Assembly (NCBI GenBank): GCA_030295235.1
Contig: AP026155.1
Coordinates: 434,001 to 498,000, forward strand
Direction of reading: 5' to 3'
Length of the DNA stretch: 64,000 nt
DNA from: Fistulifera solaris
Taxonomy: Eukaryota; Bacillariophyta; Bacillariophyceae; Naviculales; Stauroneidaceae
The position numbers and the translations under genes were made by a program. Below are positions 32,685 to 43,243 of this stretch, in pieces; positions within the stretch are counted from its first letter, which is position 1, and every line of letters starts with the position of its first letter. Below the pieces are notes generated by a model. The model was not told the DNA's origin, searched no databases, and was given only the letters and a program-made list of their open reading frames with translations.

Positions 32685-34337
32685 CTACCCAGCCTCCATG
32701 TATGGATGATTGCGGAGATCTCCTGAAATGAACACGGCATCTTCTTCTTCCGTAACGTCTTCGTGCGGATATAGCTTGACCGCCAATCGACTAAAAATAT
32801 TAGATTCTTGCAGTTCAATATGTTTGTAATCCAAAGGTTGGAAGTTGACCTCGCCGAACATTGGCACAGCAACGACACCTTTGCCTTGTACTGTTGTCCA
32901 TCCTTTCGACTCCCATCTAAGTTTCATTGGGTGGACGGCAGCTTGCCCTCCAAATAAGAGAAGGCGAGCGAATTCGTCGCGACTGACCACCCATGCCCCC
33001 ATCCCAACTAAGCAAACCACCAGTGGCGCAAGGATCACAACAAAAAGCCGAGTCTCAACTTCTACTGGTCGATTCAAAGGTATCACCTCTCCAATCATCA
33101 CAATGAGAACGATGCAAATAAGCGCCGCCAGCGAGTATAAATTTCCGGCGGTTAGCTGCGACTCTGTAAGGCGGTAATACCCGATTTGGTGCCCATAAAT
33201 AATATACAGCAGCGACGCTGAAACGATCGCCAAGAAAGCAATGATCGGAATCAATACGAGTCGCCATCGTATTGAGTCATCACCATAGTCAACCTTTAAT
33301 ATCGTCAACACCACAGAGGAGAATGCGAGAAACCAACACAAGATTCTGAGCAAGTCCTGTGTTTTACAAATTATACCGTTCACGATACCGCCGGTCAACA
33401 ATATCCACAATGGGAATAAAGCCCCAGTTAGTGAGATCGATCTTCGCGTGAGCCGAATGTAAATAAGAATTTCAAAGAGGAATAAACAGAATGACAGAAG
33501 CCCCGTTTTTAAGCCATATTTCAAAGATCGTTGCAGCAATGGCAAATATTCAGTCCGATTGAGATGATCTCGCGAATCAGACCTTTGTCTGTTTTCATTT
33601 GCTTCAGCAATAAACGCTGATAAGGCTTTTGCTGCCAGTACGTGAAGCCAGAGCAAGCCTGCATGAGAGGTCCATGCTGGCAATAGAATAAACCAAAAGG
33701 GTAGACCAGGAAGGAGTCTAGTCCACTTTGACATACCGAATAGGATTGTCAGAGCGAAGCCGACCGACACAACAATCTGAATGACTAGCGTGAGAAAATA
33801 ATGTGACACTTGACGGCGCAAGTTCCCCTCGTCATGACTCACCCATGTTCGAGTTAAGGGCTTGAGCACTGTCAAAGCAGCCTTTCGCACCGTATATACT
33901 TCTTCCGGAATTTCCAAAACAGGTTGATGAGAGGAAGTACTGGTCGACATCCCACTACCCGACGCCTGTATCCCTGAGAAATGCGACCCATATCGTGATG
34001 CGGAATCCGGTTGTGGCGGTAAAGATGACATTGAGCCTGCTTTGTTGTATAGAAGAGACTCCTCGTCTCGGATTGTCTGTCGGGAGGATTGTGCGAAATT
34101 TATGCTGTCATCAAGCGACTCATATCCATCGTGATTAGGAATGATATCATCCTGAGACATCATAGTTTTGAAGTGCTGCTGATCAATGGGCGACGTACTG
34201 GCGCCCCGGCGCGACCGAACCAAACCCGCGCTATTTGTGTTTCGAAGCAGAGGGTCGGTTTCTCTCGCTAATGCAGGAGTGCTACTGTTCTCTTCGTTTT
34301 TCTTCACCTTTTCACTAGATAGCAGTTGGAGACTCAT
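32685..34337 (-). CDS. Multi-pass membrane protein, TMEM185-like
   Basis: A single exon of 550 residues starting at ATG 34337. The first 160 residues are polar and Ser-rich with an ALARETDPLLRN stretch (a possible acidic-dileucine sorting signal). Around ten hydrophobic helices follow, including WTRLLPGLPFWFILLPAW, LTGALFPLWILLTGGIVNGI, LVLIPIIAFLAIVSASLLYI and SLAALICIVLIVMIGEV. A short cytoplasmic C terminus ends with EEDAVFISGDLRNHPY. The spacing and repeated F.PLWI phrases recall the TMEM185 (transmembrane Fragile-X-F) family, whose function is unknown. The assignment to that family is tentative. The gene converges on the plastid RRM gene, with about 110 bases between them. Confidence 0.72.
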   Translation of the reverse strand: MSLQLLSSEKVKKNEENSSTPALARETDPLLRNTNSAGLVRSRRGASTSPIDQQHFKTMMSQDDIIPNHDGYESLDDSINFAQSSRQTIRDEESLLYNKAGSMSSLPPQPDSASRYGSHFSGIQASGSGMSTSTSSHQPVLEIPEEVYTVRKAALTVLKPLTRTWVSHDEGNLRRQVSHYFLTLVIQIVVSVGFALTILFGMSKWTRLLPGLPFWFILLPAWTSHAGLLWLHVLAAKALSAFIAEANENRQRSDSRDHLNRTEYLPLLQRSLKYGLKTGLLSFCLFLFEILIYIRLTRRSISLTGALFPLWILLTGGIVNGIICKTQDLLRILCWFLAFSSVVLTILKVDYGDDSIRWRLVLIPIIAFLAIVSASLLYIIYGHQIGYYRLTESQLTAGNLYSLAALICIVLIVMIGEVIPLNRPVEVETRLFVVILAPLVVCLVGMGAWVVSRDEFARLLLFGGQAAVHPMKLRWESKGWTTVQGKGVVAVPMFGEVNFQPLDYKHIELQESNIFSRLAVKLYPHEDVTEEEDAVFISGDLRNHPYMEAG

Positions 34338-35332
34338 GTGTCGTCCCCGCGGTACGTGGAAAGCTTCCCTTGCTAAGAGTGGATAGAATGGCGTCAGTTA
34401 CGAGTGTGAGCACATTCATACAGTTAAGATATTATAAAGCATTTTCTCGTTGCTCTCACATGGGCCGAAGTCGCGAAACGACCAACTGTTGAGCAACGAG
34501 CAAGCTCGCGAGCCCTGCTCCGCCATCGCGATAACCATACCAGTACGGTACAAATTTTAGGGTGTCGATTTCGTGAAAGTGACGCACCGGTTATCTCAAC
34601 GGTTTGTGGTTTCGTTCCGAAAAGACGGCGTACTCCGAGTAATAAATAATGCAACGGTGCAACGGTTGAGTTACGGGAAATGACGTCAAAATTCTGCCGC
34701 CAGTACAAAATTCTACGTGGCGTCCACGACGAGGCAGAATTTTAACGCCGTTTCCGGGTGATGGTCGTGGACGCTACGTAGAATCTTTTTTCCGTGAGGC
34801 AGAATTTTAACGTCCTTCCGGGTAGCGGTACCTGGTACCGTACCTGCTACCCGATACAAGTACGTAGTAATCACGATGTACACGAGTCACGAGCTGATAA
34901 TTTTTAAATCAGTCATGAATCTCAAAACGTAATTTGGTGTATTGTAAACTGCAAGGTGCGGGAAAAAGTATAAAGTATACACCCACGTAGGCCCCCGGAG
35001 AGAAATGTACCAAGCAGAGGTGCGTTCCCGTGTCTCCCTGTGACTCTACGTCGTGGCTTTCTTTACGTGAGCCAAAGTACGTAGTACACTTTATTGTACA
35101 AGCCCCGTATCGGTACCCCGCACCGTACCGTTTGACTGTGGATCTGGAATCTGGACTGAATGGCAGACATTAATAGCTGACGTCTGCGACCGTTCGCTGC
35201 TCGATCCCCGCAAATCTTTCTCGCATCGCGATGGTTTGGTGCGTTTTTTAGCGACGATGGCGCATTGATGTCGATAGGTTCTCTGTCAATTGGAAACAGT
35301 ACCTTCATCTTAACTTCAGTTACTCAACAAAA
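34338..35332. promoter_or_regulatory. Divergent intergenic region rich in repeats
   Basis: Between two divergent genes. It contains a compound MITE-like element (34683-34815), a dense GTAC cluster at 34827-34865 (GGTACCTGGTACCGTACC), and another at 35111-35130 (CGGTACCCCGCACCGTACCG). No coding sequence is evident. Confidence 0.45.
34683..34815. repeat. Compound copy of palindromic MITE-like element
   Basis: The first unit (34683-34750) runs from GACGTCAAAATTCTGCCGCC through ATTCTACGTGGCGTCCACGA to GAGGCAGAATTTTAACGCC. A second, oppositely oriented unit shares that end and continues GTCGTGGACGCTACGTAGAA to GAGGCAGAATTTTAACGTC (ending about 34815). The outer flanks GGGAAATGAC and CCTTCCGGG extend the symmetry. 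This is the same family as 46023-46090, 51624-51694 and 53668-53735. There is no coding capacity. Confidence 0.75.
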
Positions 35333-36815
35333 ATGAGATTTGATATCCTCCTTGTCGCTGCTTTGCTTCGCAGCTTCGGTAACGCTTTCGCGCCCTCTGC
35401 CCGCACTTTCATGGTAAGCAATGATGCTTGATGTTTCTATCGATGGTTCGTCTCTTCGCTCACATTTGCTTATAAAAACAGCAGACTTCGCCTTTGAAAA
35501 TAGCTACCGTGAGACCTTCTTATCTTCCGGCATCGTATCCTAGCCGTTATACTGCTGTAAGTCGGAGCACCAGCTTATGTGTCGATTTGACGAAGCAACA
35601 TTTCCCGGCTGCATTTTCCTGACTCTCACATCTCTTCGCAGCTTGCCTTGTCTGCAGAAGCCAGCGAGGCACCCGAGGCCGCCGAAACACCCGCGGAATC
35701 GGCCGAGAAAAAGATAGAATCATTTGGCTCAAAAGCCTTTGAATTGTACTTGAAGACAGCCGATGTAGCAACAAATTTGTTTCCTTTCTGGACCGTTCTG
35801 TTCACAGCAATTGCTCTCAAGAGTCCCCAGTCCTTCGCATGGTTCTCGACGGAATACTTCACAGCTTGCTTAGCAGCACTCATGCTCTCGATGGGAATCA
35901 CATTGACACCTAAGGACTTCGCTGATGTTGCAGCCAACCCGGTTCCCACTATTCTGCAATTTGCTCTCTGCTATGGTATGATGCCCGGTTTGGCCTTGGT
36001 TCTCGGTAAAGCTTTCGGAATGAGCCCCGCAATTATGGCTGGTATGGTATTGGTAGGTAGCGTCAATGGTGGACAAGCTTCAAACTTGTGCACCTACATT
36101 GCCAAGGGTAATGTTGCTCTTTCTGTCCTTATGACTACAGCAACAACTTTGGGAGCCATTTTCATGACGCCCGTCCTTTGCAAGGCCCTTTTGGGTGCAG
36201 TCGTTCCTATTGATGCTTTGGGAATCGCCCGCTCCACGATTGAGGTACGTCTGGAGAAATTCGGATCGTTTTTTCCGCGTCGGACATTGACTTACGTAGA
36301 GCCGTCCTTCTTGCATTTTAAATCTCGAAATGCAGGTAGTTCTGGTGCCGATCGTTGTCGGTATGACAACCAACAAGTTCTTTCCGAACTTTGTCAAGGC
36401 TATTTTGCCTTTTGCACCAGTTGTTGGTGTCGTCTCAACATGCTTGTTGGTGGGAAGTTCTGTAGCTCAAGTCGCGCCTTCCATCCTGGCTGCTGGATGG
36501 GGCTTGCAGGTTGCATTGAGTCTCTTGCATTTGATCGGAGGTATCGTTGGCTACTACATCCCCAAGTGGACTGGTTTCGGCGAAACGTCATGTCGCACCA
36601 TGGCCATTGAAACTTCGATGAAGTCTTCGGCTTTTGGATTCTTGCTGGCCAAACTGCACTTTGGTGAATTTGCTGCCCGTGTTCCTTCCGCTGTTTCCGT
36701 CGTTTGGATGGCACTAACTGGCAGTATTCTGGCAGTGTTCTGGCGCTCTCGACCGGTGCCTGTGGACGACAAAGATGAGTTCAGCTTGAAGAAGATCTTC
36801 TCCTTTGGCAAATAA
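35333..36815 (+). CDS. Plastid bile-acid:sodium symporter (BASS) family carrier
   Basis: Four exons: 35333-35413, 35482-35556, 35642-36244 and 36336-36815. Exon 1 encodes MRFDILLVAALLRSFGNAFA followed by PSA, a signal peptide with NAFAP motif for plastid import. The rest is a ten-helix carrier with the BASS signatures TACLAALMLSMGITLTPKDF, GMVLVGSVNGGQASNLCTYI, KGNVALSVLMTTATTLGA and SMKSSAFGFLLAKLHF. Plant plastid BASS2 moves pyruvate with sodium, and other members move glucosinolate precursors or glycolate (known). The substrate here is not fixed by sequence. The first acceptor is a tandem CAGCAG, so a one-residue splice variant is possible. All junctions are phase 0, which supports the model. 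Confidence 0.92.
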
Positions 36816-36904
36816 GTGGTGTGCTACATGGACTTAGGTTTTTACTAAAACGAAACTAGTACCATCGTTGACCAGATCAGCCTTTTTTAAGTGTCTTACA
36901 TTAT

Positions 36905-37603
36905 CTAGTCTCCCCGCTTTAAATAGCGGTTGAACTCCGAATACGCTGAATTTAAATCATGTTCGAGTTGCAAAGCATCATTGTCCCCAATGACATCAAC
37001 AGCTCTCATTTCATTCAGCTTCTTCAGCCAGGACTGCACTTTCCGGTTCGGTTCAAAGTCACTCGGTGTGTCCGGCAATCGCGTCAAGGCATCCATGAGG
37101 TCGGATAGCAAAGGATGCAATTCGAAAACTTCCCTCTTTCGTAATTGTATGGCATCCATGACCGTAATGAAGCTCTGAACTGCTTCTGCAACTGTTGCAG
37201 CATGATTGGCATTTCCGGAATTCGATTTGAGCGGCTCCGGAACTCCCATACGCAGGAGTCTCTCTGTAGCACGAGGGCAGTTCATCTGATAGAGAGCCAT
37301 GAACGTCTCGGTAGTCATGCTATCGGGCAAAACACGTTCCGCCAGTCGAAACTGACTAATCAATTTTTTACATTGTTCCGTATAATCTTTCGGATCGATT
37401 GCGTCACGGGCAAACGCTCGCTCCAAGTGCTCGGTTGCCATAATTATGGAAAACAAATTCGCTTGCTCGTCTAATTCTTCGCGTTCTCTGCCATTCTCAT
37501 AAAGAGGGACCTCGAATTCCTCGTCCGAATCGTCATTATTCGTTAGTTGAGACACGCTCATTGTTAATGTTTGTTGGAATGACTTGTATTCGTGTTGTAC
37601 CAT
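36905..37603 (-). CDS. VPS28: VPS28, ESCRT-I subunit
   Basis: A single exon of up to 232 residues. The ATG at 37603 gives MVQHEYKSFQQTL; a second ATG at 37561 (MSVSQLTNND) is equally possible. Conserved parts are NLFSIIMATEHLERAFARDAI (N-terminal helices that pack against VPS23), CKKLISQFRLAERVLP, FMALYQMNCPRATERLLRMG, and a C-terminal four-helix domain (VQSFITVMDAIQLRKREV ending with LEHDLNSAYSEFNRYL). VPS28 is a core component of ESCRT-I, which sorts ubiquitinated cargo into multivesicular bodies (known). The length agrees with the family (about 210-240). It converges on the BASS gene with about 90 bases between them. Confidence 0.92.
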   Translation of the reverse strand: MVQHEYKSFQQTLTMSVSQLTNNDDSDEEFEVPLYENGREREELDEQANLFSIIMATEHLERAFARDAIDPKDYTEQCKKLISQFRLAERVLPDSMTTETFMALYQMNCPRATERLLRMGVPEPLKSNSGNANHAATVAEAVQSFITVMDAIQLRKREVFELHPLLSDLMDALTRLPDTPSDFEPNRKVQSWLKKLNEMRAVDVIGDNDALQLEHDLNSAYSEFNRYLKRGD

Positions 37604-38272
37604 CGATGAAGTTGAAACGTGCCTGGTTTGGTGAAAAGGGGTGTGACTATGTAACGATTAATTTTGGTTGCTTCCGTCTGAATTCTGAATCGCATAAAAC
37701 GCGCATCGCGTCCAAAACCTCTTGGGAACCGGTCCGAGTCTGAGGTAGGGAAAGATTTGTAAGTCCGTTTTCGCTTTGCCGGCGTGACACACACAGTCAT
37801 CAACCTGGCAAAACGAACAACGAACGATAAGGTGTGTCAAAGAGCGAGGTCGAGGTTGAGTGTCGGACTGAAAGATTTATTCAGTCATGAGTTGACACGT
37901 CATCGGATGTCGGAATGGTTCGAAATGACCGCCTAGTTTATTGGGAAAGCATTCTACTCGTGAAAGGAGTCTCGGAAGTGTTTCGAACTATATGTTTGGG
38001 GATTTGGGATCACGGAAGAATCCAGTATGCAATTATGGACGATGACTGTTGCTAGTTGCTAAGGAACATGCAATAATGGAGAATCTGGTGGATTGGCAGA
38101 AAGGGCTATTTTATCCTAAAGTTGTTATTGGAGAAATGGACTTGGCAAGATCGGATCATGATCAGATCAAGATCAGATCGGAGACCAGTGAAAAGAGGAA
38201 AGCGAAAGTAATCGTAGGAAATCGTCATAATTCTGTAAACGAGTGTTTGGAGCAAAAAAAAAAAAAAAAAAA

Positions 38273-38431
38273 AAAAACAGTACGGATCATGATAGTATAC
38301 GGCCAGGGAGGATGTCAGATTGAGGGTCTGGACGTCAATCAGAGTGCTTATATATCATGGATCGGGGTAGAAATACGACGTGATTGGGATGGCTCTGTGG
38401 TTCGATTCCACAGTACGTTAGTATTTTAACA
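38273..38431. repeat. 159-bp direct repeat, copy 1
   Basis: Begins AAAAACAGTACGGATC directly after the A24 tract and ends CAGTACGTTAGTATTTTAAC. I read no difference from copy 2. The unit contains CTGTGGTTCGATTCCACAG, a six-bp stem with a TTCGATT loop exactly like a tRNA T-arm and Pol III B box, followed 13 bases later by TTTT. No full tRNA cloverleaf could be drawn. It may be a small Pol III RNA gene or a SINE-like unit. Confidence 0.8.
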
Positions 38432-38545
38432 TGGTAACGTGCAGGGTTCGAACCCGCGCGGAGTGCGTTTGTTGCCGACTCCTGAGAAGCCGGGAGGATA
38501 AAAGAACAGGGCTGGAAGCGGTCTCAAGTGAGGAGGCTGAAGGGC

Positions 38546-38704
38546 AAAAACAGTACGGATCATGATAGTATACGGCCAGGGAGGATGTCAGATTGAGGGT
38601 CTGGACGTCAATCAGAGTGCTTATATATCATGGATCGGGGTAGAAATACGACGTGATTGGGATGGCTCTGTGGTTCGATTCCACAGTACGTTAGTATTTT
38701 AACA
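38546..38704. repeat. 159-bp direct repeat, copy 2
   Basis: Identical over its whole length to copy 1, at an offset of 273 bases; preceded by five A instead of 24. The 114-base spacer between copies contains AGGGTTCGAACCCGCGCGG, another tRNA-like B-box sequence. Confidence 0.8.
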
Positions 38705-38841
38705 AAGGTGAAAGAAAAGTTGATGATTCCTTCCACTTTGTGACGTAGGGTGAATCTTCATCATTATTTTACTTGGTATTTTTGAATTGCAAGCATCCAG
38801 ACCTTTCATCATCTTTGAATGTTTAAATCTAGAAATGCAAG

Positions 38842-40534
38842 ATGCCGGACCGCATTCACTTTGGTTCCTGCAACAGCCAGCATTACGAAAACGTCATGTG
38901 GCCTCACATGAAGTCGCGTCAACCTTCCGCTTTCGTTTGGGTCGGCGACGCTGTTTACGCCGACGATTTTGAGTGGACGCCGGCCGTCGAACGTCAATCG
39001 ATCAAGGATTCTCTCAAACGTAGAGTCAAAGAGGCTGTACCGGAGGATTTGGAGCGTTTGTATCAGAGTCTCCTAAAGAATGACGGCTACCGAACCTTTA
39101 TTCAGCCAGACAAAGAAAATGAGACCGGACCGCTGATCATGGGGACTTTCGACGACCACGACTATGGGCGAAATAACGGTGATCACACCTACAAGTACAA
39201 ACGAGAGAGTGCGATGTCATTTATGGATTTCATTGCAAAAAGCAACAAGAACGCAATGTCCAGCGACTTCGGAACGATGGAGAACCGGGCTGCTTCTGGG
39301 ATGGGGTTGTATGGTGTCAAAGTTTTAGATTTCAATAAGCCGCCGGATGAACAGGTCTTATCGGATCAAGAGGCTGGTCTGGATGCAGATGCGGTTCCGG
39401 AATGGAATCCAGCTCTTCGGTTGTCTGATAAGACTGTCGCCATTTTTGTGCTAGATTGTCGAAGTAACAAAACACCTTGGCCGAAAAGGTCCTTTCTTGC
39501 ACCGTCTACCAGCAAGGGAGACTTTCTTGGTGAAGAGCAATGGCGATGGTTTGAAGAAGCGTTGCGGCGATCGACTGCACGTGTCAATATTGTTGTACAG
39601 GGACTGCAAGTCCACGCCGAACACATGTTTGACGGAAATATAGCCGAAGAATGGAGGTAAGCTATCATTCGCTCATTAAAAGTGTGCTTCCGCATTTCGA
39701 TATTTCCCTTTCCCTAACATTGTCGACTGTAGTTTGTTTCCTCGATCCCAGCATCGCTTGTATCAATCCATCGTGGAATCAAATGCGAGTGTCCCCATAC
39801 TTGTCAGCGGAGATGTACATATGTTCGAATTGTCGCGGAAGGACTGTAGAAAGGTGAAGAAGACGAATGACCGGTACGATGTGGGTGGGTATTATAGGCC
39901 ACTTCTTGAAGTAACAACTAGCGGATTGACTCATTCGTGGGGAACGAGATCTTGCGCTCGGCCAAAAGAGAACTTTGTTTGTACTTCTCCCTATTTTCAA
40001 CGCGCAATCCGCATGGCGGCACACTTGGCACATTTGAGTGGAGCCTGGACTGAACTCGTCGATTTGGATTGTAACGAGGCACAAGAAGGCGCAAAATGTG
40101 GCATCCAGTACTCTATATTGCAGAATTTTGCCGAGTTTGAGTTCGATTGGCACAAAGAAAAAGTCACACTTCGTGCCTTTGGAAGTGAGCTCAACAGTTC
40201 ACCGTTCGTAAGCACGACGTGGAATTTCACTTTTTTATCGGCTCCTAGCGCAGGCACCGAATCTCCCTTTGTCAAACTGGCCGATTATACTGAAAAGTTT
40301 CAGGATCCAGTGCTGGAAGGATTCGCCCAGGGTGGAGACTGGATTTGCATCAATCACAGAGGACCAGTGACCTTTGCTATGAAAGTCTACGGTGTAGCTG
40401 GTCCCAGCCTTATCATCTGTTTTGCAATGATCATTCCTTTGGTGGTGCCGCTTGTGATCACTTTTGGCCTCATTAAAGTTCAGGGAAGAAAGAACAATTC
40501 TAGACATAATACAGAAGATAATCATCAAAGTTGA
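38842..40534 (+). CDS. PhoD-like metallophosphatase with C-terminal membrane anchor
   Basis: Two exons, 38842-39656 and 39733-40534, with a 76-nt intron. The motifs of PhoD-type phosphatases and phosphodiesterases are in order: IHFGSCNSQ, VWVGDAVYADD, GTFDDHDYGRNNG, IFVLDCRSN, QWRWFEEAL and PILVSGDVHMFE. These supply the Asp, Asn and His metal ligands (family knowledge). Near the C terminus is a single hydrophobic helix, SLIICFAMIIPLVVPLVITF, then a short basic tail. The protein is therefore probably membrane-anchored with the catalytic domain outside the cytoplasm or in an organelle lumen. No signal peptide is seen at the chosen Met, so an upstream exon could be missing. Likely role: phosphate release from phosphoesters, possibly under phosphate starvation (inference). 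Confidence 0.85.
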
Positions 40535-41292
40535 GTTTTGGTGTTGATTGGATGGTTCAACTAGTCAATCAGCTCTACGAGGGGATTGTAATAAGGCGGT
40601 GGAGGGTAGTATTCGACCAGACACGAGTAAGTCTTTAGTCACTAGACCATAGTTTTTGTATGTTACATCATGTTGTGACCAGGTATTGCCCGAATGACGC
40701 GAGGAACATGGTAAGTCATCCACTGTGACATTTCTATTTCGTTTCTCGGATACATGAAAGTAGTGTACTGTGGATTTCAAGTGCATTCCAACGGTACCAG
40801 GTACAGTACCGGTACAAGTACCAGTAGAAGCGATTTTTAACACTCTTCGCTCCTCGCTCCTTGCGCGAGTCGTGATGTCGTGATCAAAGCGTGCTCCGTG
40901 AATGTAGCATCAAGAGTAGGAGCTCGATCGAGTGATTGATTCGGTTTGGATTCTTTTATTCCATCCTTTTTGACGTTAACGAGTCCGGTACTCCGGAGTT
41001 TCGCGGAAGAGCAGAGCATAGATCTTGCGATTGATGAGAGGGAATGCTGGAAAAGAAAAAGTTATTGCCGATTCACTGAAAGTCTAGTCGGTCCCCGTAT
41101 TGCGACGGTAGTTGTTTGTTTTGATCTAACAGCTTTCTTAGAAACACAGATTTTCCCGTCAAGTGAGATTGACTCGTCCGATTAGAACACCCGGAAAGCT
41201 CCAAGGCTTTTTTCTCGTAATTTTTGAGCGTTAACGACGATCGAATAGCAGGTGAACTTCCCGAAACTTTGAACTTGGGTCTGCTTGGAGAT
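40535..41292. other. Intergenic region with GTAC-rich cluster
   Basis: No gene supported. A GTAC cluster at 40792-40823 (ACGGTACCAGGTACAGTACC then GGTACAAGTACC) is like those in other gaps. The promoter and perhaps a 5' exon of the following RRM gene lie here. Confidence 0.4.
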
Positions 41293-43074
41293 ATGACTAC
41301 GACAGACGTTTCGAGAAACGAAAACATCATGGCAAGTGAACTAACTAGTGGCGATAGCAAGATTACATCTACGGACCGCGACGATGCGCACCCTGCTATT
41401 GTGAACAAAGCAGCCGATGGTAAAGATTCTGAAGACACTTTGAAAGCTGTATCACCAGACGGGGCTACCGAGAACGAACCCGAAGTTCCAAGATCGGAAA
41501 GCCAGTCATCTCGACCGCTCCCGGTTCACCCATATACGCACGCGTCTGGATACTTTGAAGGATACACTTACCCCAGTATCAATGCGTCGTCGCTCTCTTT
41601 TAATGACCAGGTTGTGCCTATTCCTTACGAATCTTCATCGGCCGCTTTTGCTCCGCAGCCGGGGGTATTTACAGCGGCTCAGTCAAGTCCCTTCGCTGTC
41701 CCTAGCAACACAACTCTCTCACCTCCAAGGTCCAGCAAAGCTGTCGTGATCGGCATTCCTCCCGCGTCGCCCTTGTTCCCTAGATCGAATAGTTCAGGAA
41801 TGGATAGTGCGCTTCCTTACATTTCACCCGCCCTGGGAAGCTCTGCTTCACCAATGACCTATCAAGCAACATACGCAGGATCGGCTGGTAGAGTAGACTC
41901 TCAGGGTTCGTCCGATGAGGGGGAGTTGGGATCGGTACGTCACGGTTCATTTGTTGCGAGCTAAAAGTAAACCCGCGCGTGATCATTCTAACAGCGTTTC
42001 GATTAGTGGTCCAAATCACAATGCTTATCCGTCGCCGCAGCTGAGTGCTCAAGGCATGATGTACGCGATGCCGAGGGGAACACGTGCTTATTCGTTTGAT
42101 GGGGAAACGGTTCTTTTGCCTGCAATGCTTGATCACGAACAGCAGATCAATCCAGCTTATTCTCCTTACAATGCGAGTCATGTCAGCCCCGCCGGTAGCG
42201 CAGTCTTTGCAGCTCAACAATCTTGGAGCTACCCTGGACCTCCGCCAGATCTTTATAGCACACCCGCATCGCCACTACAGCCCCGCCCTACCGCTCACCA
42301 TATGTACGCAATCGGTGGACCTATGCAACCCATGGGATCGTATGGTGTACCTCCGCAATATTTCCCTGCGTCCTCCCCGGGTCCCCCTATTCAGACAACA
42401 GCCTCCAATAAAGGCCCGGACGGCGCGAATTTGTTCGTATTTCACATCCCGAACAATTTCACTAACATGGACATGTATAACTTGTTTTGTCGGTACGGAA
42501 ATTTATTGAGTGTTAGAATTATGGTTGAAAGAGATACGGGAAGGAGTCGTGGTTTTGGTTTTGTTTCGTACGATAACGCCGCATCAGCTGCTCAAGCGAT
42601 TCAAGAATTGAATGGATATGCCGTAAGTAACGAGGAAGTCATGCTGCTTCGTTTCCGATGGTTGACTAATCTCTCTCCTCTTTCTCAGATCGGTAATAAA
42701 CGGTTAAAAGTTCAGCACAAGCAGATTCGTTCTAGAGACAACGCAGATAGGGAAGGCGTCGAAGGGGTCTCCTACGATCATGGCAGCGACGAGGGCAACT
42801 ATGCTCCAACGGGCAGTTTTTCGTCTTTGCCCCCGCTGCACCTTTGCCAAACACTCAGAATCTATGGTTCGATCCAGTTTCGGAAGGGGTACACAATATG
42901 GAACCAGGGGATGCCGCGACACAAACGATTAATGCTGAACTTATGAAAGATGGAAACGAAGTAGGAACTACCAATGTCGAGCAGCATGGAGAGAACACCG
43001 TAGGATCCCCGCCTTTGGATATGGGAACGCTCCAGTCTGCTCTTTCGGAAGTATCCGGGGAAGCAGAAAAGTAG
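41293..43074 (+). CDS. RRM-type RNA-binding protein with Pro/Ser/Tyr-rich N terminus
   Basis: I take ATG 41293 (MTTTDVSRNENIMAS) as the start; the open frame extends a little further back without a Met. A long low-complexity N-terminal part rich in Ser, Pro, Tyr and Gly leads to one RNA-recognition motif: NLFVFHIPNNFTNMDMYNLF (RNP2) and GRSRGFGFVSYDNAASAAQA (RNP1), then RLKVQHKQ. This resembles the last RRM of CELF/Bruno proteins. A 66-nt intron (42623-42688) is a multiple of three and stop-free. Two frame changes occur, one at or near a G5 run (41919-41923) and one at a C5 run (42830-42834). After the latter the C terminus reads LPNTQNLWFDPVSEGV to the stop at 43072. Likely a splicing or mRNA-fate regulator (inference). 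Confidence 0.8.
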
Positions 43075-43243
43075 CTTTAAGCACCGAGTTGGAATATTCA
43101 AAGGAAAATCCATTGAGTTGGTGCAGTAAGATTTTAATCTAAATTCCAAAAGTGAGGAAAAGGGTTCTAAATCTTGTAAACAAATTAGGTGCGGGGACAA
43201 GGGGCAAATACAACTGGAATAGAGCACCGTCCTTCAAGGATGA

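Larger units (their letters stand above)
37604..38841. other. Intergenic region with A24 tract and 159-bp perfect repeats
   Basis: Over 1.2 kb without a supported gene. It contains a GATCAGATCAAGATCAGATC low-complexity patch near 38157-38180, a run of 24 A at 38254-38277, and two identical 159-bp units described separately. An open frame at 38049-38429 runs through the A tract and is not credible as a protein. Confidence 0.5.

Noticed and set aside
38049-38429. 126-codon open frame through the A24 tract
   Set aside because: It runs through poly(A) and the repeat unit, shows no domain, and is best explained as chance.
38447-38475. Possible tRNA gene around GGGTTCGAACCC
   Set aside because: The B-box-like sequence is present but the T-stem does not pair to five bases, and no acceptor stem or anticodon arm could be folded upstream.
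41934-41996. Short intron GTACGT to AACAG in the RRM gene
   Set aside because: Every GT-AG pairing tried leaves a stop or the wrong frame; a change at the nearby G run fits better.
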